A stretch of 64,000 nucleotides of DNA. Origin: Paracoccus sulfuroxidans (GTDB lineage: Bacteria > Pseudomonadota > Alphaproteobacteria > Rhodobacterales > Rhodobacteraceae). This document shows, piece by piece, positions 52,416 through 63,355 of the stretch. Under the pieces are notes generated by a model. It searched no databases and had not been told where the DNA came from. It was given only the letters and a program-made list of their open reading frames with translations. The translations under genes and the position numbers were made by a program. Numbering within the stretch: the stretch's first letter is position 1; each line of letters opens with the position of its first letter. The stretch spans positions 248,001 through 312,000 of the forward strand of contig NZ_VLKU01000002.1 in the NCBI RefSeq assembly GCF_007830335.1. The letters run 5' to 3'.

Positions 52416-52632
52416 GTTCTCGCCTGCCTTGTCTGTTGTGCCAGGGCCTGTCCCCGGTCGAATCCCCCGTGTGCCCTCAAGCCTACCCAGATTTCGCCAG
52501 AGCGTCACCCGAAAAACACAGTCGAACCACAAAATATGGCGGTACAACCGACCGATGTCGGCGGTATCTTGCCCAATCTCCAGCATATGGTGGGGGCGCG
52601 CCCCACCACCACCTTATGACCGATTCAGCAAC

Positions 52633-53967
52633 CTACCAGTTGTTGCGGAACCAGCGATAAGCCCGGCGGATACTGCGCGCCGGATAGGCCTCGGACGGCA
52701 TCTCGAAATCCCACCACTCGTCCTGCGGATGGGCCGTCAGAAGCGCGAGCCCGATGGCCGAGGAGAAGGCCGAGGCCGTGGCATTATGTGGCAGCCCCTG
52801 AATGCGCAAGGGCCGCCCGATGCGGACGTTCTGGCCAAGGATGCGGCTGGCCAGCTGATCCAGCCCCGGGATCTGGCTGCCGCCCCCGGTCAGCACGACC
52901 TGGCGCGAGGGCATATAGTCAAAGCCTGCTGCGTCCAGAATGCCCGCAACGCCTTCCAGGATCTCTTCGACGCGGGGGCGCATGATGCCGATCAGGTCGG
53001 CGCGGCTGACGCTGCGTCGATCGGTGTCCCAGTCGCCCGTCTCGCCGCCCAGTTCGATCATTTCGCGGTCATCGCGCCCGGTCGCCTCGACGCCGCCATG
53101 CAGCGTCTTCAGCCGCTCGGCCACGGCATGGCTGACGCGCAGGCCCTTGGCGATGTCCTGGGTGATCAGATCGCCGCCGTAACGCACGGCATCGGCAAAG
53201 ATCATGTGTTTCTTGATGAAGATCGAGACGCCGGTCGTGCCGCCGCCCAGATCGACGCAGGCCGCGCCCAGCTCCTGCTCATCCTCGACCAGTGAGGCGA
53301 GCCCGCTGGCATAGGAGGACGAGGCCACGCCCGCCAGCTCCATGTCGCAGCGGCGGATGCAGTGGACAAGATTGCCCGCCGCATCGCCGTCGATGGTCAG
53401 CACATGCATGTCGCAGGCCAGCCGGTTCCCGGCATGGTCGCGCGGGTCCGAAAGGCCGCTGCGGTTGTCGACGGCAAAGTTCACCGGCTGGGCGTGCAGC
53501 ACCTCGCGGCCACGGCCGAAATCGGGGGCCTCGCAGGCGGCCAGAACGCTCGCTACATCCTCTTCATTGACCTTGCCGCCATCCAGCGTGATCTCTCCGG
53601 CAAGGCCATAGGAGGCAGGCCGCGCGCCGGAAATACAGGCGATGATGTGGTCCACGCGGACGCCCGCGACCTTCTGCGCGGACTGGATCACGGTGCGCAC
53701 GGCACGCTCGGCCTCGGCCATATTGTCGATCTCGCCATAGCGCATCCCGCGCGAGCGGGTCGAGGCGGTGCCGATGACGCGGAAGTTCGACTGACCGGCC
53801 ATGGGGCCCACGCCGTCGGTTTCGCGGAACTGTCCGGGCCCGTCGAATTGCAGGACAAGGCAGGCGATTTTCGACGTGCCGATGTCCAGCACGGCGATCA
53901 CGCCCCGTTGCATCGCTTGGCGGCGCATGTTCCGCATGGCGCGCTGATTACGATACAAATCCCTCAT
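52633..53967 (-). CDS. ftsA: Cell division protein FtsA
   Basis: Actin-like ATPase that ties FtsZ to the membrane. The 444-residue protein has the ATPase start GVIAVLDIGTSKIACLVLQF, the SHS2 region, the phosphate-2 block CVDLGGGTTGVSIF and adenosine motif VVLTGGGSQIPGL (about 360-372). It ends in a basic amphipathic tail (IRRAYRWFRNNW) that would bind membrane. It lies 21 bases after ftsQ, in the normal ftsQ-ftsA-ftsZ order. Confidence 0.96.
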   Translation of the reverse strand: MRDLYRNQRAMRNMRRQAMQRGVIAVLDIGTSKIACLVLQFDGPGQFRETDGVGPMAGQSNFRVIGTASTRSRGMRYGEIDNMAEAERAVRTVIQSAQKVAGVRVDHIIACISGARPASYGLAGEITLDGGKVNEEDVASVLAACEAPDFGRGREVLHAQPVNFAVDNRSGLSDPRDHAGNRLACDMHVLTIDGDAAGNLVHCIRRCDMELAGVASSSYASGLASLVEDEQELGAACVDLGGGTTGVSIFIKKHMIFADAVRYGGDLITQDIAKGLRVSHAVAERLKTLHGGVEATGRDDREMIELGGETGDWDTDRRSVSRADLIGIMRPRVEEILEGVAGILDAAGFDYMPSRQVVLTGGGSQIPGLDQLASRILGQNVRIGRPLRIQGLPHNATASAFSSAIGLALLTAHPQDEWWDFEMPSEAYPARSIRRAYRWFRNNW

Positions 53968-53988
53968 CTTCTCTGCCCTTTCAACCTG

Positions 53989-54996
53989 TTAGCCGGCTTT
54001 TTTCTTGTTGTTTGACGCGACCGCGCGGTCACCATCTGCCGAATCCCCGGTGGGAATTTCCTCTTGTCCGCGCGCCCGGCGCAGCATGTTCTGTGCATCA
54101 AGGCCCAGACGCAGGATCGGGCGGTTGCCCATGCGCAGGTCGACGACCGACACGTCCCGCGCCAGCAGGTCCTGCGCGCGCACCAGCGCAATCGCATGCT
54201 CCAGCGCCATGACCGCCTTGTCCTCGGGCAGCATGATCCGCTGACCGCGATCCAGCACGACGTCCCAGCGACGCTCGCCCATACGCTCAAGCCCGCGCAG
54301 GCGCGGCAGGATCGGTCCGGCCGCATCGATCAGCGCCAGCGCTTCGGCTGCGGCCTTGTCCGCCCCCTCGCCCGCGATCACCGGCAGATCCTTGCGCACA
54401 TCGCGCGAGGTGGCCGAGGCGACGCGGTGCCCGGTCTTGTCCAAAAGCTCGATGCCGCGCGCATGGCGCCACAGCATGACCGGCACACGCTCGGTCACAA
54501 CGGCCGACAGCACGCCGCCCGGCTTGATGCGCAGCTCGATCGCCTCGACGGCGTCAAGCTTCAGCACGCGCTCGCGCAGTTTTTCCAAGTCGATATCGAA
54601 GCTTGAAGCGGGAAGCTCGACGGGAAGCATGGCCCGCAGCCCCTTGTCGACGACCGGAGAGGCGCCTTCGATGGTCATCATGCGGACCATGAACTCATCG
54701 CGGTTCTGGACCTTCTGGACCAGCCCGTCGATGCCGCCAGTCAGCGAGGCACGGCGATCTTCGTCCGACAGCCAGATCCCGGCGACCATGACGGCCAGAA
54801 ACGCCGGAAGCCCGACATGCAGAAGCCGCCGATAGAGCGGCGTCAGCATCAGCCGGTTCAGGCGATAGGCCAGACGCGAGGGCGCGGGATCGCGGCGACG
54901 CTGCTGCGGCGCGACCGGGCGCGCGGGCGCGGGCCGGTTCGGCGCGTGCCGCGACGGATCGCCATGCGGGCGGTTCGAGGGGTTCAGTCCCTGCAT
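53989..54996 (-). CDS. ftsQ: Cell division protein FtsQ
   Basis: A bitopic divisome protein that links early and late divisome parts. The 335-residue protein has a long basic Pro/Arg-rich cytoplasmic N-terminus (1-62), one membrane helix (about 63-83), a POTRA-like domain (about 105-180, [20 protein letters not shown]) and the beta domain with [18 protein letters not shown]. The ATG at 54996 follows GGAGG; an upstream ATG at 55023 lies further inside ddl. It overlaps the ddl stop by 13 bases. Confidence 0.93.
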   Translation of the reverse strand: MQGLNPSNRPHGDPSRHAPNRPAPARPVAPQQRRRDPAPSRLAYRLNRLMLTPLYRRLLHVGLPAFLAVMVAGIWLSDEDRRASLTGGIDGLVQKVQNRDEFMVRMMTIEGASPVVDKGLRAMLPVELPASSFDIDLEKLRERVLKLDAVEAIELRIKPGGVLSAVVTERVPVMLWRHARGIELLDKTGHRVASATSRDVRKDLPVIAGEGADKAAAEALALIDAAGPILPRLRGLERMGERRWDVVLDRGQRIMLPEDKAVMALEHAIALVRAQDLLARDVSVVDLRMGNRPILRLGLDAQNMLRRARGQEEIPTGDSADGDRAVASNNKKKAG

Positions 54997-55898
54997 AGCG
55001 CCTCCTTCACGATCCAGTGGCAAAGCTCGGGGAAGGTGATGCCGATTTTCGCGGCCTGCTCGGGCGCGAGCGAGGTCGGCGTCATGCCGGGCTGGGTGTT
55101 CACCTCAAGGATGATCAGCCCTGCCAGCCCGCGGCTATCGTCCCAGCGGAAATCGGTGCGCGTTAGGCCGCGACAGCCAAGCGCCTCATGCGCGCGGCGG
55201 GCGTAATCCAGACAGGCTGCGGTGATGTCGGCCGGGATTTCGGCGGGCACGACATGGCGCGAGCCACCCAGCTTGTACTTGGCATCGTAGTCATACCAGC
55301 CCTCGACGATGATCTCGGTCACGCCAAGCGCGCGGTCGCCCATGACCGCAACGGTCAGCTCGCGCCCCGGCACATAGGTCTCGACCATCACGCGGCTGGG
55401 CATCTGCGGCGAAAGCTGGGGCGGCGTGTTCGCGCCAGCCGCCACGATATAGACGCCCACCGAAGAGCCTTCGCTATTGGGCTTCACCACATAGGGCGGC
55501 GGCAGCACGTGGCGCGCGCGCACCTCATCGGCATCGGCGATGACGCTTTCCATGACCGGCAAGCCCGCATCACGCAGCACCTGTTTGGCACGGGTCTTGT
55601 CCATGGCGAGGGCCGAGGCCAGCACGCCCGAATGGGTATAGGACACGCCCAGCCATTCCAGCAGGCCCTGAACGCAGCCATCCTCGCCCCAGCGGCCATG
55701 CAGCGCGTTGAACACGACATCCGCCCCGGCCAAGGCCAGTTGCGCGGGAAGATCCTTGCCCGCATCGATTTCAACGACGTCATAGCCCGCCAGCCGCAGC
55801 GCATGCGCGCATTCCTGCCCCGATGACAGCGACACCTCGCGCTCAGCCGAGGGTCCGCCTTTCAGGACGGCGACTTTCGGGGCTGCCCTGCTCGACAT
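54984..55898 (-). CDS. ddl: D-alanine--D-alanine ligase
   Basis: Cytoplasmic ATP-grasp enzyme making the D-Ala-D-Ala dipeptide of the wall precursor. The 304-residue protein has [46 protein letters not shown] and [14 protein letters not shown] (ATP). The C-terminal [17 protein letters not shown] carries metal-binding residues. The start MSSRAAP at 55898 (ATG) follows GGTGG; a TTG at 55907 is weaker. It precedes ftsQ in the dcw cluster (DdlB position). Confidence 0.95.
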   Translation of the reverse strand: MSSRAAPKVAVLKGGPSAEREVSLSSGQECAHALRLAGYDVVEIDAGKDLPAQLALAGADVVFNALHGRWGEDGCVQGLLEWLGVSYTHSGVLASALAMDKTRAKQVLRDAGLPVMESVIADADEVRARHVLPPPYVVKPNSEGSSVGVYIVAAGANTPPQLSPQMPSRVMVETYVPGRELTVAVMGDRALGVTEIIVEGWYDYDAKYKLGGSRHVVPAEIPADITAACLDYARRAHEALGCRGLTRTDFRWDDSRGLAGLIILEVNTQPGMTPTSLAPEQAAKIGITFPELCHWIVKEALCRD

Positions 55899-56026
55899 GC
55901 CCACCAACTTCTGCCTCTATCGCCCGGTTGATCCGGTGCTTTGATATTCCCACAGTCTAGCGCCTTGCAGACTCTGGCAAAAGAGGCTTTTCGCGGTCGG
56001 ATCGATATTTCCGTGGATAAGCCGAA

Positions 56027-56953
56027 TCACGCCTCGCCGACGCGGATCACTTCCCATTGCAGGTCGTGGCCGCTGGTCTCGCGCACCTTGCGGCGGACGA
56101 TCTCGCCCAGTTCCTCCAGCTCGGTGGCGGTCGCGCCGCCGGTGTTCAGCAGGAAATTCGGGTGTTTTTCGGACATTTGCGCGCCACCGTGGCGGTATCC
56201 GCGCAAGCCCGCCGCGTCGATCAGGCTCCAGGCCTTCAGCTCATGGCTGTCATCGGCGCGCCCGGTCGAGGAGAACCCGGCCGGATTGCGGAAGGTCGAG
56301 CCTGCGGTGCGCTCTTTCGTGGGCTGGCTGGCGTCGCGGCGGGCAAGCTGATCCTCCATCTTGGCGATCATTGCCTCGGGGTCGCCGCGTTCGGCGCGCA
56401 AGCGCGCCTCGGTCAGCACCCAGCCCTCGGGCAGCTCGGAATGGCGATAGGCGAAGGCCAGATCATCGGGCGTCAGGTCGTGCCACTGGCCGTCGCGCGA
56501 CACCGCGCGGGCCGAGACCAGATGATCGGCCATATAGCTGCCATAGCAGCCCGCGTTCATCCGCACCGCCCCGCCGATGGCACCGGGAATGGTGCGCAGG
56601 AAGGTCAGATCCAGCCCCGCATCCGCCGCCTTGCGGGCGACATGGGCATCCAGCGCGGCGGCCCCGGCAATGACCTCATCGCCCCGGGTCTCGATTCCGT
56701 TGAAGCCGCGCCCCAGCCGGATCACCACACCCCGGATGCCGCCATCGCGCACGATCATGTTCGAGCCGACGCCAATCGGGAACACCGGGACCGCAGGGTC
56801 GAGTGCCGCCAGAAACGCCGCCAGATCCTCGGCATCAGCGGGCTGGAACAGCCAGTCGGCGGGGCCGCCGACGCGCAGCCAGGTCAGGTTGTCGAGGGGG
56901 CGGTTCGCGGTCAGCGTGCCGCGCGGCGCGGGAAGGGTCAGATCATGCGTCAT
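56027..56953 (-). CDS. murB: UDP-N-acetylenolpyruvoylglucosamine reductase
   Basis: FAD-dependent enzyme giving UDP-N-acetylmuramic acid. The 308-residue type II form has the FAD-binding [23 protein letters not shown] near residues 26-48, [18 protein letters not shown] and [15 protein letters not shown] (about 125-139). The C-terminal block [13 protein letters not shown] carries the catalytic Ser, and a catalytic Glu follows. It is transcribed in the dcw cluster between the small membrane genes and ddl. Upstream, the 90 bases after the unknown membrane gene hold a GAGTATTTGAAG motif. Confidence 0.95.
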   Translation of the reverse strand: MTHDLTLPAPRGTLTANRPLDNLTWLRVGGPADWLFQPADAEDLAAFLAALDPAVPVFPIGVGSNMIVRDGGIRGVVIRLGRGFNGIETRGDEVIAGAAALDAHVARKAADAGLDLTFLRTIPGAIGGAVRMNAGCYGSYMADHLVSARAVSRDGQWHDLTPDDLAFAYRHSELPEGWVLTEARLRAERGDPEAMIAKMEDQLARRDASQPTKERTAGSTFRNPAGFSSTGRADDSHELKAWSLIDAAGLRGYRHGGAQMSEKHPNFLLNTGGATATELEELGEIVRRKVRETSGHDLQWEVIRVGEA

Positions 56954-57043
56954 GCCCTGCCCTTACCACCGCTTTTTGCCGATCAGAAGCCCCCGCGCCG
57001 CGATGACCGGAGCGAATGCATTCCGCAGAGTATTTGAAGATTG

Positions 57044-57319
57044 TCAGCGCCGACGCGACTGGGCGATCCAGCCCGCGATGCCGCCTGCCGCAATCCCAGC
57101 CATCGCGGCCAGACACAGCAGATGCAGGACGTAATGGGTCACGGCGGCCTCGGTCGCGCTGCTGCGCGCGGCAGAGCTGCGCAGCCATGTCGCGGCCATC
57201 AGCAAAAGACCCTCGAACAGGATCAGAATGGGCAGATTGCGCGCCCGCCCCAGCAGCCAGCCGACAATCGCCAGCACCAGAAAGATCACCGCGAGGACGA
57301 TCCAGCCTTCCGGTTTCAT
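57044..57319 (-). CDS. Small membrane protein in the dcw cluster, unknown function
   Basis: A 91-residue protein starting MKPEGWIVLAVIFLVLAIVG with three hydrophobic helices (about 6-24, 28-45, 64-84) and a basic end (GWIAQSRRR). No family recognised. It lies between murB and a DUF2484 gene, 36 bases from the latter, on the same strand as the wall genes, so it is co-transcribed with them. Its place suggests an envelope role, which is inference. Confidence 0.7.
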   Translation of the reverse strand: MKPEGWIVLAVIFLVLAIVGWLLGRARNLPILILFEGLLLMAATWLRSSAARSSATEAAVTHYVLHLLCLAAMAGIAAGGIAGWIAQSRRR

Positions 57320-57355
57320 GGCTTTGTCCTGCCGTCAGGGAACGCGACGAACATC

Positions 57356-57655
57356 TCAGTCCATCGCCGCCGGGGGATGATCGCTTAGACCCTGCGCGCC
57401 CTTGCGGCGCACCAGCCCGACCGGCGGCCAGACGAGGATCGACAGGCCGATGGCAAAGACCAGCACGCCGAAGCCCGGCCCCCAGAAAAAGGTGACCCAG
57501 CCCAGCACCGGCACGCCCAGAAACACCAGCGTCCACAGCGCGGCCGAGCGCCAACGCCAGGGCACGAACGGCAGAAGGCAGGCCAACCCCACCCAGACCA
57601 CCGCGATGGCGATGGCGATGAACGCGGCCAGACTGCTGCCGAAGAGCGAACTCAC
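57356..57655 (-). CDS. DUF2484 family small membrane protein
   Basis: A 99-residue protein with four short hydrophobic helices (about 7-25, 31-45, 46-60 and 63-80) and a basic end ([18 protein letters not shown]). The layout fits DUF2484, short proteins found next to mur genes in Rhodobacterales. I choose a GTG start at 57655 that overlaps the murC stop as GTGA, with AGGAG 8 bases upstream; an open frame from 57697 has no such signal. It probably belongs with murC. Confidence 0.75.
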   Translation of the reverse strand: MSSLFGSSLAAFIAIAIAVVWVGLACLLPFVPWRWRSAALWTLVFLGVPVLGWVTFFWGPGFGVLVFAIGLSILVWPPVGLVRRKGAQGLSDHPPAAMD

Positions 57656-59079
57656 GCCGCTTTCTCCTGCAGGAGGTCCGGCAGCGCATTGGCCCAAGCC
57701 GAGATCGTCCCTGCCCCAAGGCAGACCACCATGTCGCCGGGGCGCGCCTGCTCTTGCACCAGCCGGACCAGATCGCTTTCGTCGATGACAGCGCGGGCGT
57801 GGCGATGGCCATGCGCGATGAGGCCCGCGACCAAATCGTCGCGCGAGGCGCCGGGGATCGGGTCTTCGCCCGCCGCATAGACCTCGGCGATGCCGACCAC
57901 ATCGGCCTCGTTGAAGCAGGTGCAGAAATCATCAAACAGGTTCGACAGGCGCGAATAGCGGTGCGGCTGGTGAACCGCGATGACGCGGCCCTTGGTCGCC
58001 TGACGTGCGGCCTTCAGCACGGCCGCGATCTCGACCGGGTGGTGGCCGTAATCGTCGATGATGGTAACGCCGTTCACCTCACCCACGCGGGTGAAGCGAC
58101 GCCCGACACCGCCGAATTTCGCCAGCGCCTCGCGGATCTGGCTGCGCTTCATGCCAAGGTGACGGGCCACCGCCACTGCCGACAGCGCGTTTGAGACGTT
58201 GTGATCGCCCGGCATCGGCAGGGTGCAGCCCTCGATCACCGGAACCTCGCCATCGTTCAGTTCGGCCTCGCCCTGAAGGGCGATGTCGAAATGCGCGATG
58301 CCGTTTTCATAGGTCAGATTGATCGCGCGGACATCGGCCTGCGCGTTGAACCCGAAGGTCCGGACGCGGCGGTCGGTCAGCTTGCCGACCAGTGCCTGCA
58401 CTTCCGGATGGTCGGTGCAGCAGACCGCCAGACCGTAGAACGGGATGTTCGAGACGAAATCCAGGAATCCCTTCCGCAACGCATCGAAAGAGCCCCAATG
58501 CTCCATATGCTCGGGGTCGATATTGGTCACGATGGCAATGGTCGCGGGCAGGCGGTTGAAGCTGCCGTCCGATTCGTCGGCCTCGACCACCATCCATTCG
58601 CCCGCACCGGCGCGCGCATTCGAGCCATAGGCATGGATCACGCCGCCATTGATAACCGTCGGATCAAAGCCGCCCGCATCCAGCAAGGTCGCGACCATGG
58701 TGGTGGTCGTGGTCTTGCCATGCGTGCCCGCAATCGCGACGTTCGACTTCAGACGCATGAGTTCCGCCAGCATCTCGGCGCGGCGCACGACGGGCAGGCC
58801 ACGGCGGCGGGCTTCCTCCAGCTCTGGGTTGCCTTTCTTGATCGCGGTCGAGATCACGACGACACCCGCATCGCCAATATTTTCAGCCCGTTGGCCTTCG
58901 AAGATCGTCGCGCCCAGCTTTTCCAGCCGGTCGGTGATCTTCGAGCGCTTTGCGTCCGAGCCCTGCACCTCATAGCCCAGCGTCATCAGCACTTCGGCGA
59001 TGCCGGACATCCCGATGCCGCCGATGCCCACGAAATGAATCGGGCCAAGTTCGCCGGGAAGTTTCGTCGCTGCGTTCAT
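57652..59079 (-). CDS. murC: UDP-N-acetylmuramate--L-alanine ligase
   Basis: First amino-acid ligase of the peptidoglycan stem peptide. The 475-residue protein starts [20 protein letters not shown]. It has [14 protein letters not shown], the Walker-type ATP motif GTHGKTTTT (about residues 118-126), [12 protein letters not shown] and HQPHRYSRL. Its ATG overlaps the murG stop by ATGA, and its stop overlaps the DUF2484 GTG. Length fits the family. Confidence 0.96.
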   Translation of the reverse strand: MNAATKLPGELGPIHFVGIGGIGMSGIAEVLMTLGYEVQGSDAKRSKITDRLEKLGATIFEGQRAENIGDAGVVVISTAIKKGNPELEEARRRGLPVVRRAEMLAELMRLKSNVAIAGTHGKTTTTTMVATLLDAGGFDPTVINGGVIHAYGSNARAGAGEWMVVEADESDGSFNRLPATIAIVTNIDPEHMEHWGSFDALRKGFLDFVSNIPFYGLAVCCTDHPEVQALVGKLTDRRVRTFGFNAQADVRAINLTYENGIAHFDIALQGEAELNDGEVPVIEGCTLPMPGDHNVSNALSAVAVARHLGMKRSQIREALAKFGGVGRRFTRVGEVNGVTIIDDYGHHPVEIAAVLKAARQATKGRVIAVHQPHRYSRLSNLFDDFCTCFNEADVVGIAEVYAAGEDPIPGASRDDLVAGLIAHGHRHARAVIDESDLVRLVQEQARPGDMVVCLGAGTISAWANALPDLLQEKAA

Positions 59080-60176
59080 CGGGTCAATTCCGTTACTATT
59101 TCTGCAAGTTGCTGCGCCGCATCAGGGCGACCAAGGGCAAGGGATGCCGCAGCCATGGTGGAGGCGCGTGCGCCATCTGCCAGAATATCCCTGATGTCAC
59201 GCGCCAGCGTCGGGACGTCAAGCGCGGATTCCGGCAGCACGACCGCCGCGCCGGTTTCGGACATGGATCGCGCATTGGCGGTTTGATGGTCGCCGGTCGC
59301 GGTGGCAAGGGGAATAAGGATCGCCGGGCGGCCAATCGCGGTAATGTCAGCGATGGACGAGGCCCCTGCCCGGCTGATGACCAGTTGGCAGGCCTGAAGC
59401 CGCTCGGGGACATCGGTGAAGAAGGGCTGCACCTCGGCGTCGATGCCTGCGTCCCCATAGATCGCCTCGACCTCGCGCGCATCCTCGGGGCGGGCCTGAT
59501 GGCTGACGCGCAGGCGGAAGCGCATGTCTTCGGGAAGCGAGGCGATCGCCTGCGGCACGATCTCGGACAGAACACGCGCGCCCTGGCTGCCGCCGATGAC
59601 AAGGATGCGCATCCGCCCCTCGGGCGTGGGCGCGTGGTAGGGATCACCCGCATATGCCGCCACCGCGCCACGGATCGGGTTGCCGGTGTGAATGCCCTCG
59701 ACCCCGGCAGGCAGGGCGGTGGGCCAGATGCCGCAGGCCACAACATCGACGCGGGGGGCAAAGCGGGCGTTCACCCGGCCCATGACGCCGTTCTGTTCGT
59801 GGATCATGCGCGGGATGCGCAGCGCCAGCGCCGCTGTCATCGCCGGGATCGACGGGTAGCCGCCAAATCCCACGACCACCGCCGGACGGTCGCGGCGCAT
59901 GCCCGAGATCGCCGACAGAACCCCGCCTGCGATCCGCGCCGGCACGGCCAGCTTGGCCAGAAGGCCGCCGCGTGCAGTGGTGGCGGAGCTGACGACCTCA
60001 CGCACGACCTCGGTCGGGAAGGCCCCGGCGTAGCGCGCGCCGCGCTCATCGGTCGACAGCTTCACCCGCCAGCCCTGCGACAGCAGCACCTCGGCCAAAG
60101 CCTGCGCGGGAAACATATGTCCGCCCGTCCCGCCCGCGGCGATCAGGCACAAAGGCGCCGAAGAATTCGTGGTCAT
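59076..60176 (-). CDS. murG: UDP-N-acetylglucosamine--N-acetylmuramyl transferase MurG
   Basis: Inner-membrane-associated glycosyltransferase (GT28) that makes lipid II from lipid I. The 366-residue protein begins with [31 protein letters not shown], whose GGTGGH is the donor/acceptor loop. It has [17 protein letters not shown] and [12 protein letters not shown] and, in the C-terminal half, [44 protein letters not shown] contains the UDP-binding motif. It overlaps ftsW and murC. Confidence 0.96.
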   Translation of the reverse strand: MTTNSSAPLCLIAAGGTGGHMFPAQALAEVLLSQGWRVKLSTDERGARYAGAFPTEVVREVVSSATTARGGLLAKLAVPARIAGGVLSAISGMRRDRPAVVVGFGGYPSIPAMTAALALRIPRMIHEQNGVMGRVNARFAPRVDVVACGIWPTALPAGVEGIHTGNPIRGAVAAYAGDPYHAPTPEGRMRILVIGGSQGARVLSEIVPQAIASLPEDMRFRLRVSHQARPEDAREVEAIYGDAGIDAEVQPFFTDVPERLQACQLVISRAGASSIADITAIGRPAILIPLATATGDHQTANARSMSETGAAVVLPESALDVPTLARDIRDILADGARASTMAAASLALGRPDAAQQLAEIVTELTR

Positions 60177-61339
60177 CCCCGGCCCCGTCCCAGCACGTCG
60201 CCAATCTTGCCCTGCGCGCGGCTGCGCGTCAGCGCCAGCAACATGCCGACCGCGATGCCCGAGGCGATGACGGACGAGCCGCCGTAGCTGACGAAGGGCA
60301 GCGTCATCCCCTTGGCGGGCAGCAGCCGCACGGCCACGCCCATGTTGATCAGCGCCTGCACGCCGAAGGCGCAGGCCAGCCCCGTGCCCGCGATCCGGGT
60401 GAAGGGGTCGCGCTCATTGCGCAGCCGCATCAGCGAGCGGAAGACGACGGTGCCGTAAAGCAGGATGATCGCCAGCACCATGATAAGGCCATATTCCTCG
60501 GCCGCGACGGCGATGATGAAGTCGGTATGCGCGTCCGGCAGCGACCATTTGACCTGCCCCTCGCCCACGCCGACGCCGAAGAAGCCGCCTTCCTGAATGG
60601 CATTGGTGGCAAAGCCAAGCTGGGTGCGCGGGTCGACCTCGGCTGACAGAAAGCCGTCAATGCGGCGGGCAAAGTGGTCCGAGGTCTCATAGGCGAAAAG
60701 CCCGCCAAGCCCCGCCACCGAGACCACGCCCAAAAGCAGCGTCAGTGGTGCGCCCGCGACGAAATACATCACGCACCAGGAAAAAAGCACCAGCGAGGCC
60801 TGCCCGAAGTCGGGCTGCAACGCCAGCAGCAGGACGACGACCATCGCCACGCCCGCCGACAGCACGCGACCGGGCGGGCCACCAACCTCTTGCCCCGCCG
60901 CCATGAACCAGGCGCAAAGCGCGATGAAGCAGGGCTTCAGGAACTCGGACGGCTGGACCGAGGCGAAGCCGAAGCTCAGCCAGCGCACCGCGCCCTTGCC
61001 GAAGTCGGTGCCGATGAAGGGCAGCGCCAGAATGGCCAGCATCGCGCCTGCAAAGCCCAGAACGCCCAGCCTGCGCACATTGCGCGGGCTGAAGGCCGAG
61101 ATCACGATCATCACGACCACCGCGACACCGCCGAAGAAGGCCTGTCGCGTCACGTAATAGAACTGAGGCAGCCCGTTCTTTTCGGCCAGCGGCACCGAGG
61201 CCGCCAGCCCCAGCAACAGCCCGATCGCGAACAGCCCCAGCACACATGCCAGGGACCAACGATCGACTGTGCGCCACCATCGGGGAACAATAGGATCGCC
61301 CGCCCGCACGGGCGTGGCGCCAAAGACCATCTCGGTCAT
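60173..61339 (-). CDS. ftsW: Lipid II polymerase / cell division protein FtsW (SEDS)
   Basis: A SEDS glycosyltransferase of the divisome with about ten membrane helices. The 388-residue protein starts [20 protein letters not shown]. It has SEDS motifs [31 protein letters not shown], the loop with QTHTDF-like [17 protein letters not shown] (catalytic region) and [24 protein letters not shown] near the end. It begins this minus-strand wall-division run and overlaps murG by ATGA. The 220 bases upstream are shared with the divergent ATPase gene. Confidence 0.95.
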   Translation of the reverse strand: MTEMVFGATPVRAGDPIVPRWWRTVDRWSLACVLGLFAIGLLLGLAASVPLAEKNGLPQFYYVTRQAFFGGVAVVVMIVISAFSPRNVRRLGVLGFAGAMLAILALPFIGTDFGKGAVRWLSFGFASVQPSEFLKPCFIALCAWFMAAGQEVGGPPGRVLSAGVAMVVVLLLALQPDFGQASLVLFSWCVMYFVAGAPLTLLLGVVSVAGLGGLFAYETSDHFARRIDGFLSAEVDPRTQLGFATNAIQEGGFFGVGVGEGQVKWSLPDAHTDFIIAVAAEEYGLIMVLAIILLYGTVVFRSLMRLRNERDPFTRIAGTGLACAFGVQALINMGVAVRLLPAKGMTLPFVSYGGSSVIASGIAVGMLLALTRSRAQGKIGDVLGRGRG

Positions 61340-61559
61340 GGGATACCGCCGTCACTGCCTCAAGATACGCCCGTTTGCCGGGTCTGTTCGCGAATCATAG
61401 CGCGTCTGCCCGCACAGCGCTACTGCGGATTTCCGGAACTGACGCTGCGAACGCGGCAGGCCGCCCGGCCTCACCCTGGGGCCTGTGCCCGCAAACTGGC
61501 CCCTTTCTTCTTGCGGCAGAGGCAATTACCTATCCTTGGGATCGGACAAGGGAAGTGGC

Positions 61560-62423
61560 ATGATCTATCGCTCAAGCGCAGAATGGCAGTCGGCCACGCA
61601 GAAACGCGTTCTGTTTTTCGGCATGTCGGGACTGGGCAAGACCTATCTGGCCGCCATGCTGCGCGATGCCGGGGACTGGTTCCACTACTCGGTCGATTAC
61701 CGCATCGGCACGCGCTACATGGGCGAGCTGATCGCCGACAACTTCAAGCGCGAGGCCATGAAGGTTCCCTTCCTGCGCGAGCTCTTGCTGTCGGACTCGG
61801 TCTATATCGCCTCGAACATCACCTTCGAGAACCTTGCGCCGCTCTCGACCTATCTGGGCAAGCCCGGCAGCCAGACGCGCGGCGGCCTGCCCTTTGACGA
61901 ATACATGCGCCGTCAGGATCAACACCGCACGGCCGAGATCGCGGCGCTGAAGGACACGCGCCATTTCATCCAGCGCGCCCGCGAGATCTATGGCATCGCG
62001 AATTTCGTCTGCGACTCGGGCGGGTCGATCTGCGAGGTGGTGGACCCATTCGCCGACAGCGACCCGGTCCTCGACATGCTGGAACAGGATGTGCTGCTGG
62101 TCTGGATCAAGGGCTCGGACGAACATACATCCGAGCTGGTGCGCCGCTTCGACCGCGCGCCAAAACCCATGTATTACCAACCCCAGTTTCTGGAACGCGC
62201 CTGGACCGCCTATCGCATGGAAGAGGGCCTCGAAGAGGATGAGGTCAACCCCGACAACTTCATCCGCTGGACCTATGCCCGCGCCCTCGCCCACCGTCAG
62301 CCCCGCTACGAGGCGATGGCGCGGCGCGGAATTACCCTGCTGGCCGAGGAGGTCGCGCAGATCCGCGCCCCTGACCAGCTTTGCGACCTGATCGCCGCCG
62401 CCATCGACAGAAAGGAAACCTGA
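61560..62423 (+). CDS. P-loop ATPase of unknown function, upstream of metA
   Basis: A 287-residue soluble protein. Walker A is [11 protein letters not shown] (GxxxxGKT, about residues 21-28), near the N-terminus. Segments [45 protein letters not shown] and [23 protein letters not shown] follow. I recall an ATPase of this layout in front of metA in Rhodobacterales but know no function; the fold resembles small nucleotide or sugar kinases. ATG 61560 follows AAGGGAAGTGGC. It overlaps metA by one base (TGATG), so coupling is strong. Confidence 0.75.
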   Translation: MIYRSSAEWQSATQKRVLFFGMSGLGKTYLAAMLRDAGDWFHYSVDYRIGTRYMGELIADNFKREAMKVPFLRELLLSDSVYIASNITFENLAPLSTYLGKPGSQTRGGLPFDEYMRRQDQHRTAEIAALKDTRHFIQRAREIYGIANFVCDSGGSICEVVDPFADSDPVLDMLEQDVLLVWIKGSDEHTSELVRRFDRAPKPMYYQPQFLERAWTAYRMEEGLEEDEVNPDNFIRWTYARALAHRQPRYEAMARRGITLLAEEVAQIRAPDQLCDLIAAAIDRKET

Positions 62424-63355
62424 TGCCCATCACCCTGCCCAATGACTTGCCCGCCTATGACATCCTGTCGAACGAAGGCGTCATGGTCATGTCGCCGGGC
62501 CGGGCAGAGATGCAGGACATCCGGCCCCTGCGCATCGGGCTTCTGAACCTCATGCCGAAGAAAATCCAGACCGAGAACCAGTTCGCCCGGCTGATCGGCG
62601 CGACGCCCCTGCAGATCGACTTCCAGCTGATCCGCATGTCGGACCACGAAAGCCGCAACACCGCCGCCGACCATATGGAGTCCTTCTATCGCAAGTTCTC
62701 CGAGGTCGAAGAGACCGGCGAGAAATTCGACGGGCTGGTCATCACCGGCGCGCCCATCGAACATCTGCCGTTCGAGCGGGTGACCTATTGGGAAGAACTC
62801 GAGCGGGTCTTTGCATGGACGCAGACACATGTGCATTCGACCTTCGGCGTCTGCTGGGGCGGCATGGCCATGGCCTGGCATTTCCACGGGCTGAAAAAGC
62901 ACATGCTGGACCAGAAGGCCTTCGGCTGCTTCCGCCACCGCAGCCTTGTTCCCGCCAGCCCCTATCTGCGCGGCTTCTCGGATGATGTGCTGGTGCCCGT
63001 CAGCCGCTGGACCGAGGTGCGCCAGTCCGAGGTCGACGCAATCCCCGCCCTGCGCACACTGATCGCCTCGGATCAGGTGGGGCCCTGCCTGATCGAAGAC
63101 CCCGACCACCGCGCGATCTATGTCTTCAACCATTTCGAATATGACAGCACCACGCTGAAGGATGAATATGACCGCGATGTCGAAAGTGGGAAACCGATTG
63201 CCGTCCCGGTGAATTACTATCCCGACGACGATCCGATGCGGCAGCCCTCGAACCGCTGGCGCAGCCACGCCCATCTGCTTTACGGCAACTGGATCAACGA
63301 CATCTACCAGACGACCCCGTTCGATCTGGACCGGATCGGGAAAGGTGAGGAATGA
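62423..63355 (+). CDS. metA: Homoserine O-acyltransferase MetA, probable acetyltransferase type
   Basis: First step of methionine synthesis from homoserine. The 310-residue protein has the MetA/HTS fold: [16 protein letters not shown] (about residues 42-57), nucleophile Cys144 in [14 protein letters not shown], and the catalytic His/Glu in the C-terminal third. At the position that sets acyl-CoA choice it has Glu113 ([10 protein letters not shown]), where succinyl-transferring E. coli MetA has Gly (GAPLGL). Glu there is known to favour acetyl-CoA, so O-acetylhomoserine is predicted. It overlaps the upstream ATPase (TGATG) and ppk2 downstream (ATGA). No SAM-II riboswitch is apparent upstream of this operon. 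Confidence 0.94.
   Translation: MPITLPNDLPAYDILSNEGVMVMSPGRAEMQDIRPLRIGLLNLMPKKIQTENQFARLIGATPLQIDFQLIRMSDHESRNTAADHMESFYRKFSEVEETGEKFDGLVITGAPIEHLPFERVTYWEELERVFAWTQTHVHSTFGVCWGGMAMAWHFHGLKKHMLDQKAFGCFRHRSLVPASPYLRGFSDDVLVPVSRWTEVRQSEVDAIPALRTLIASDQVGPCLIEDPDHRAIYVFNHFEYDSTTLKDEYDRDVESGKPIAVPVNYYPDDDPMRQPSNRWRSHAHLLYGNWINDIYQTTPFDLDRIGKGEE

Noticed and set aside
50700..52619. A 639-residue plus-strand frame opposite ftsZ
   Set aside because: ftsZ carries the tubulin signature and C-terminal peptide; the opposite frame is a shadow.
61340..61559. SAM-II-type riboswitch upstream of the metA operon
   Set aside because: SAM-II elements often precede metA in alphaproteobacteria, but I could not find the GCTAAA-containing pseudoknot in this region. 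A covariance-model scan would decide.
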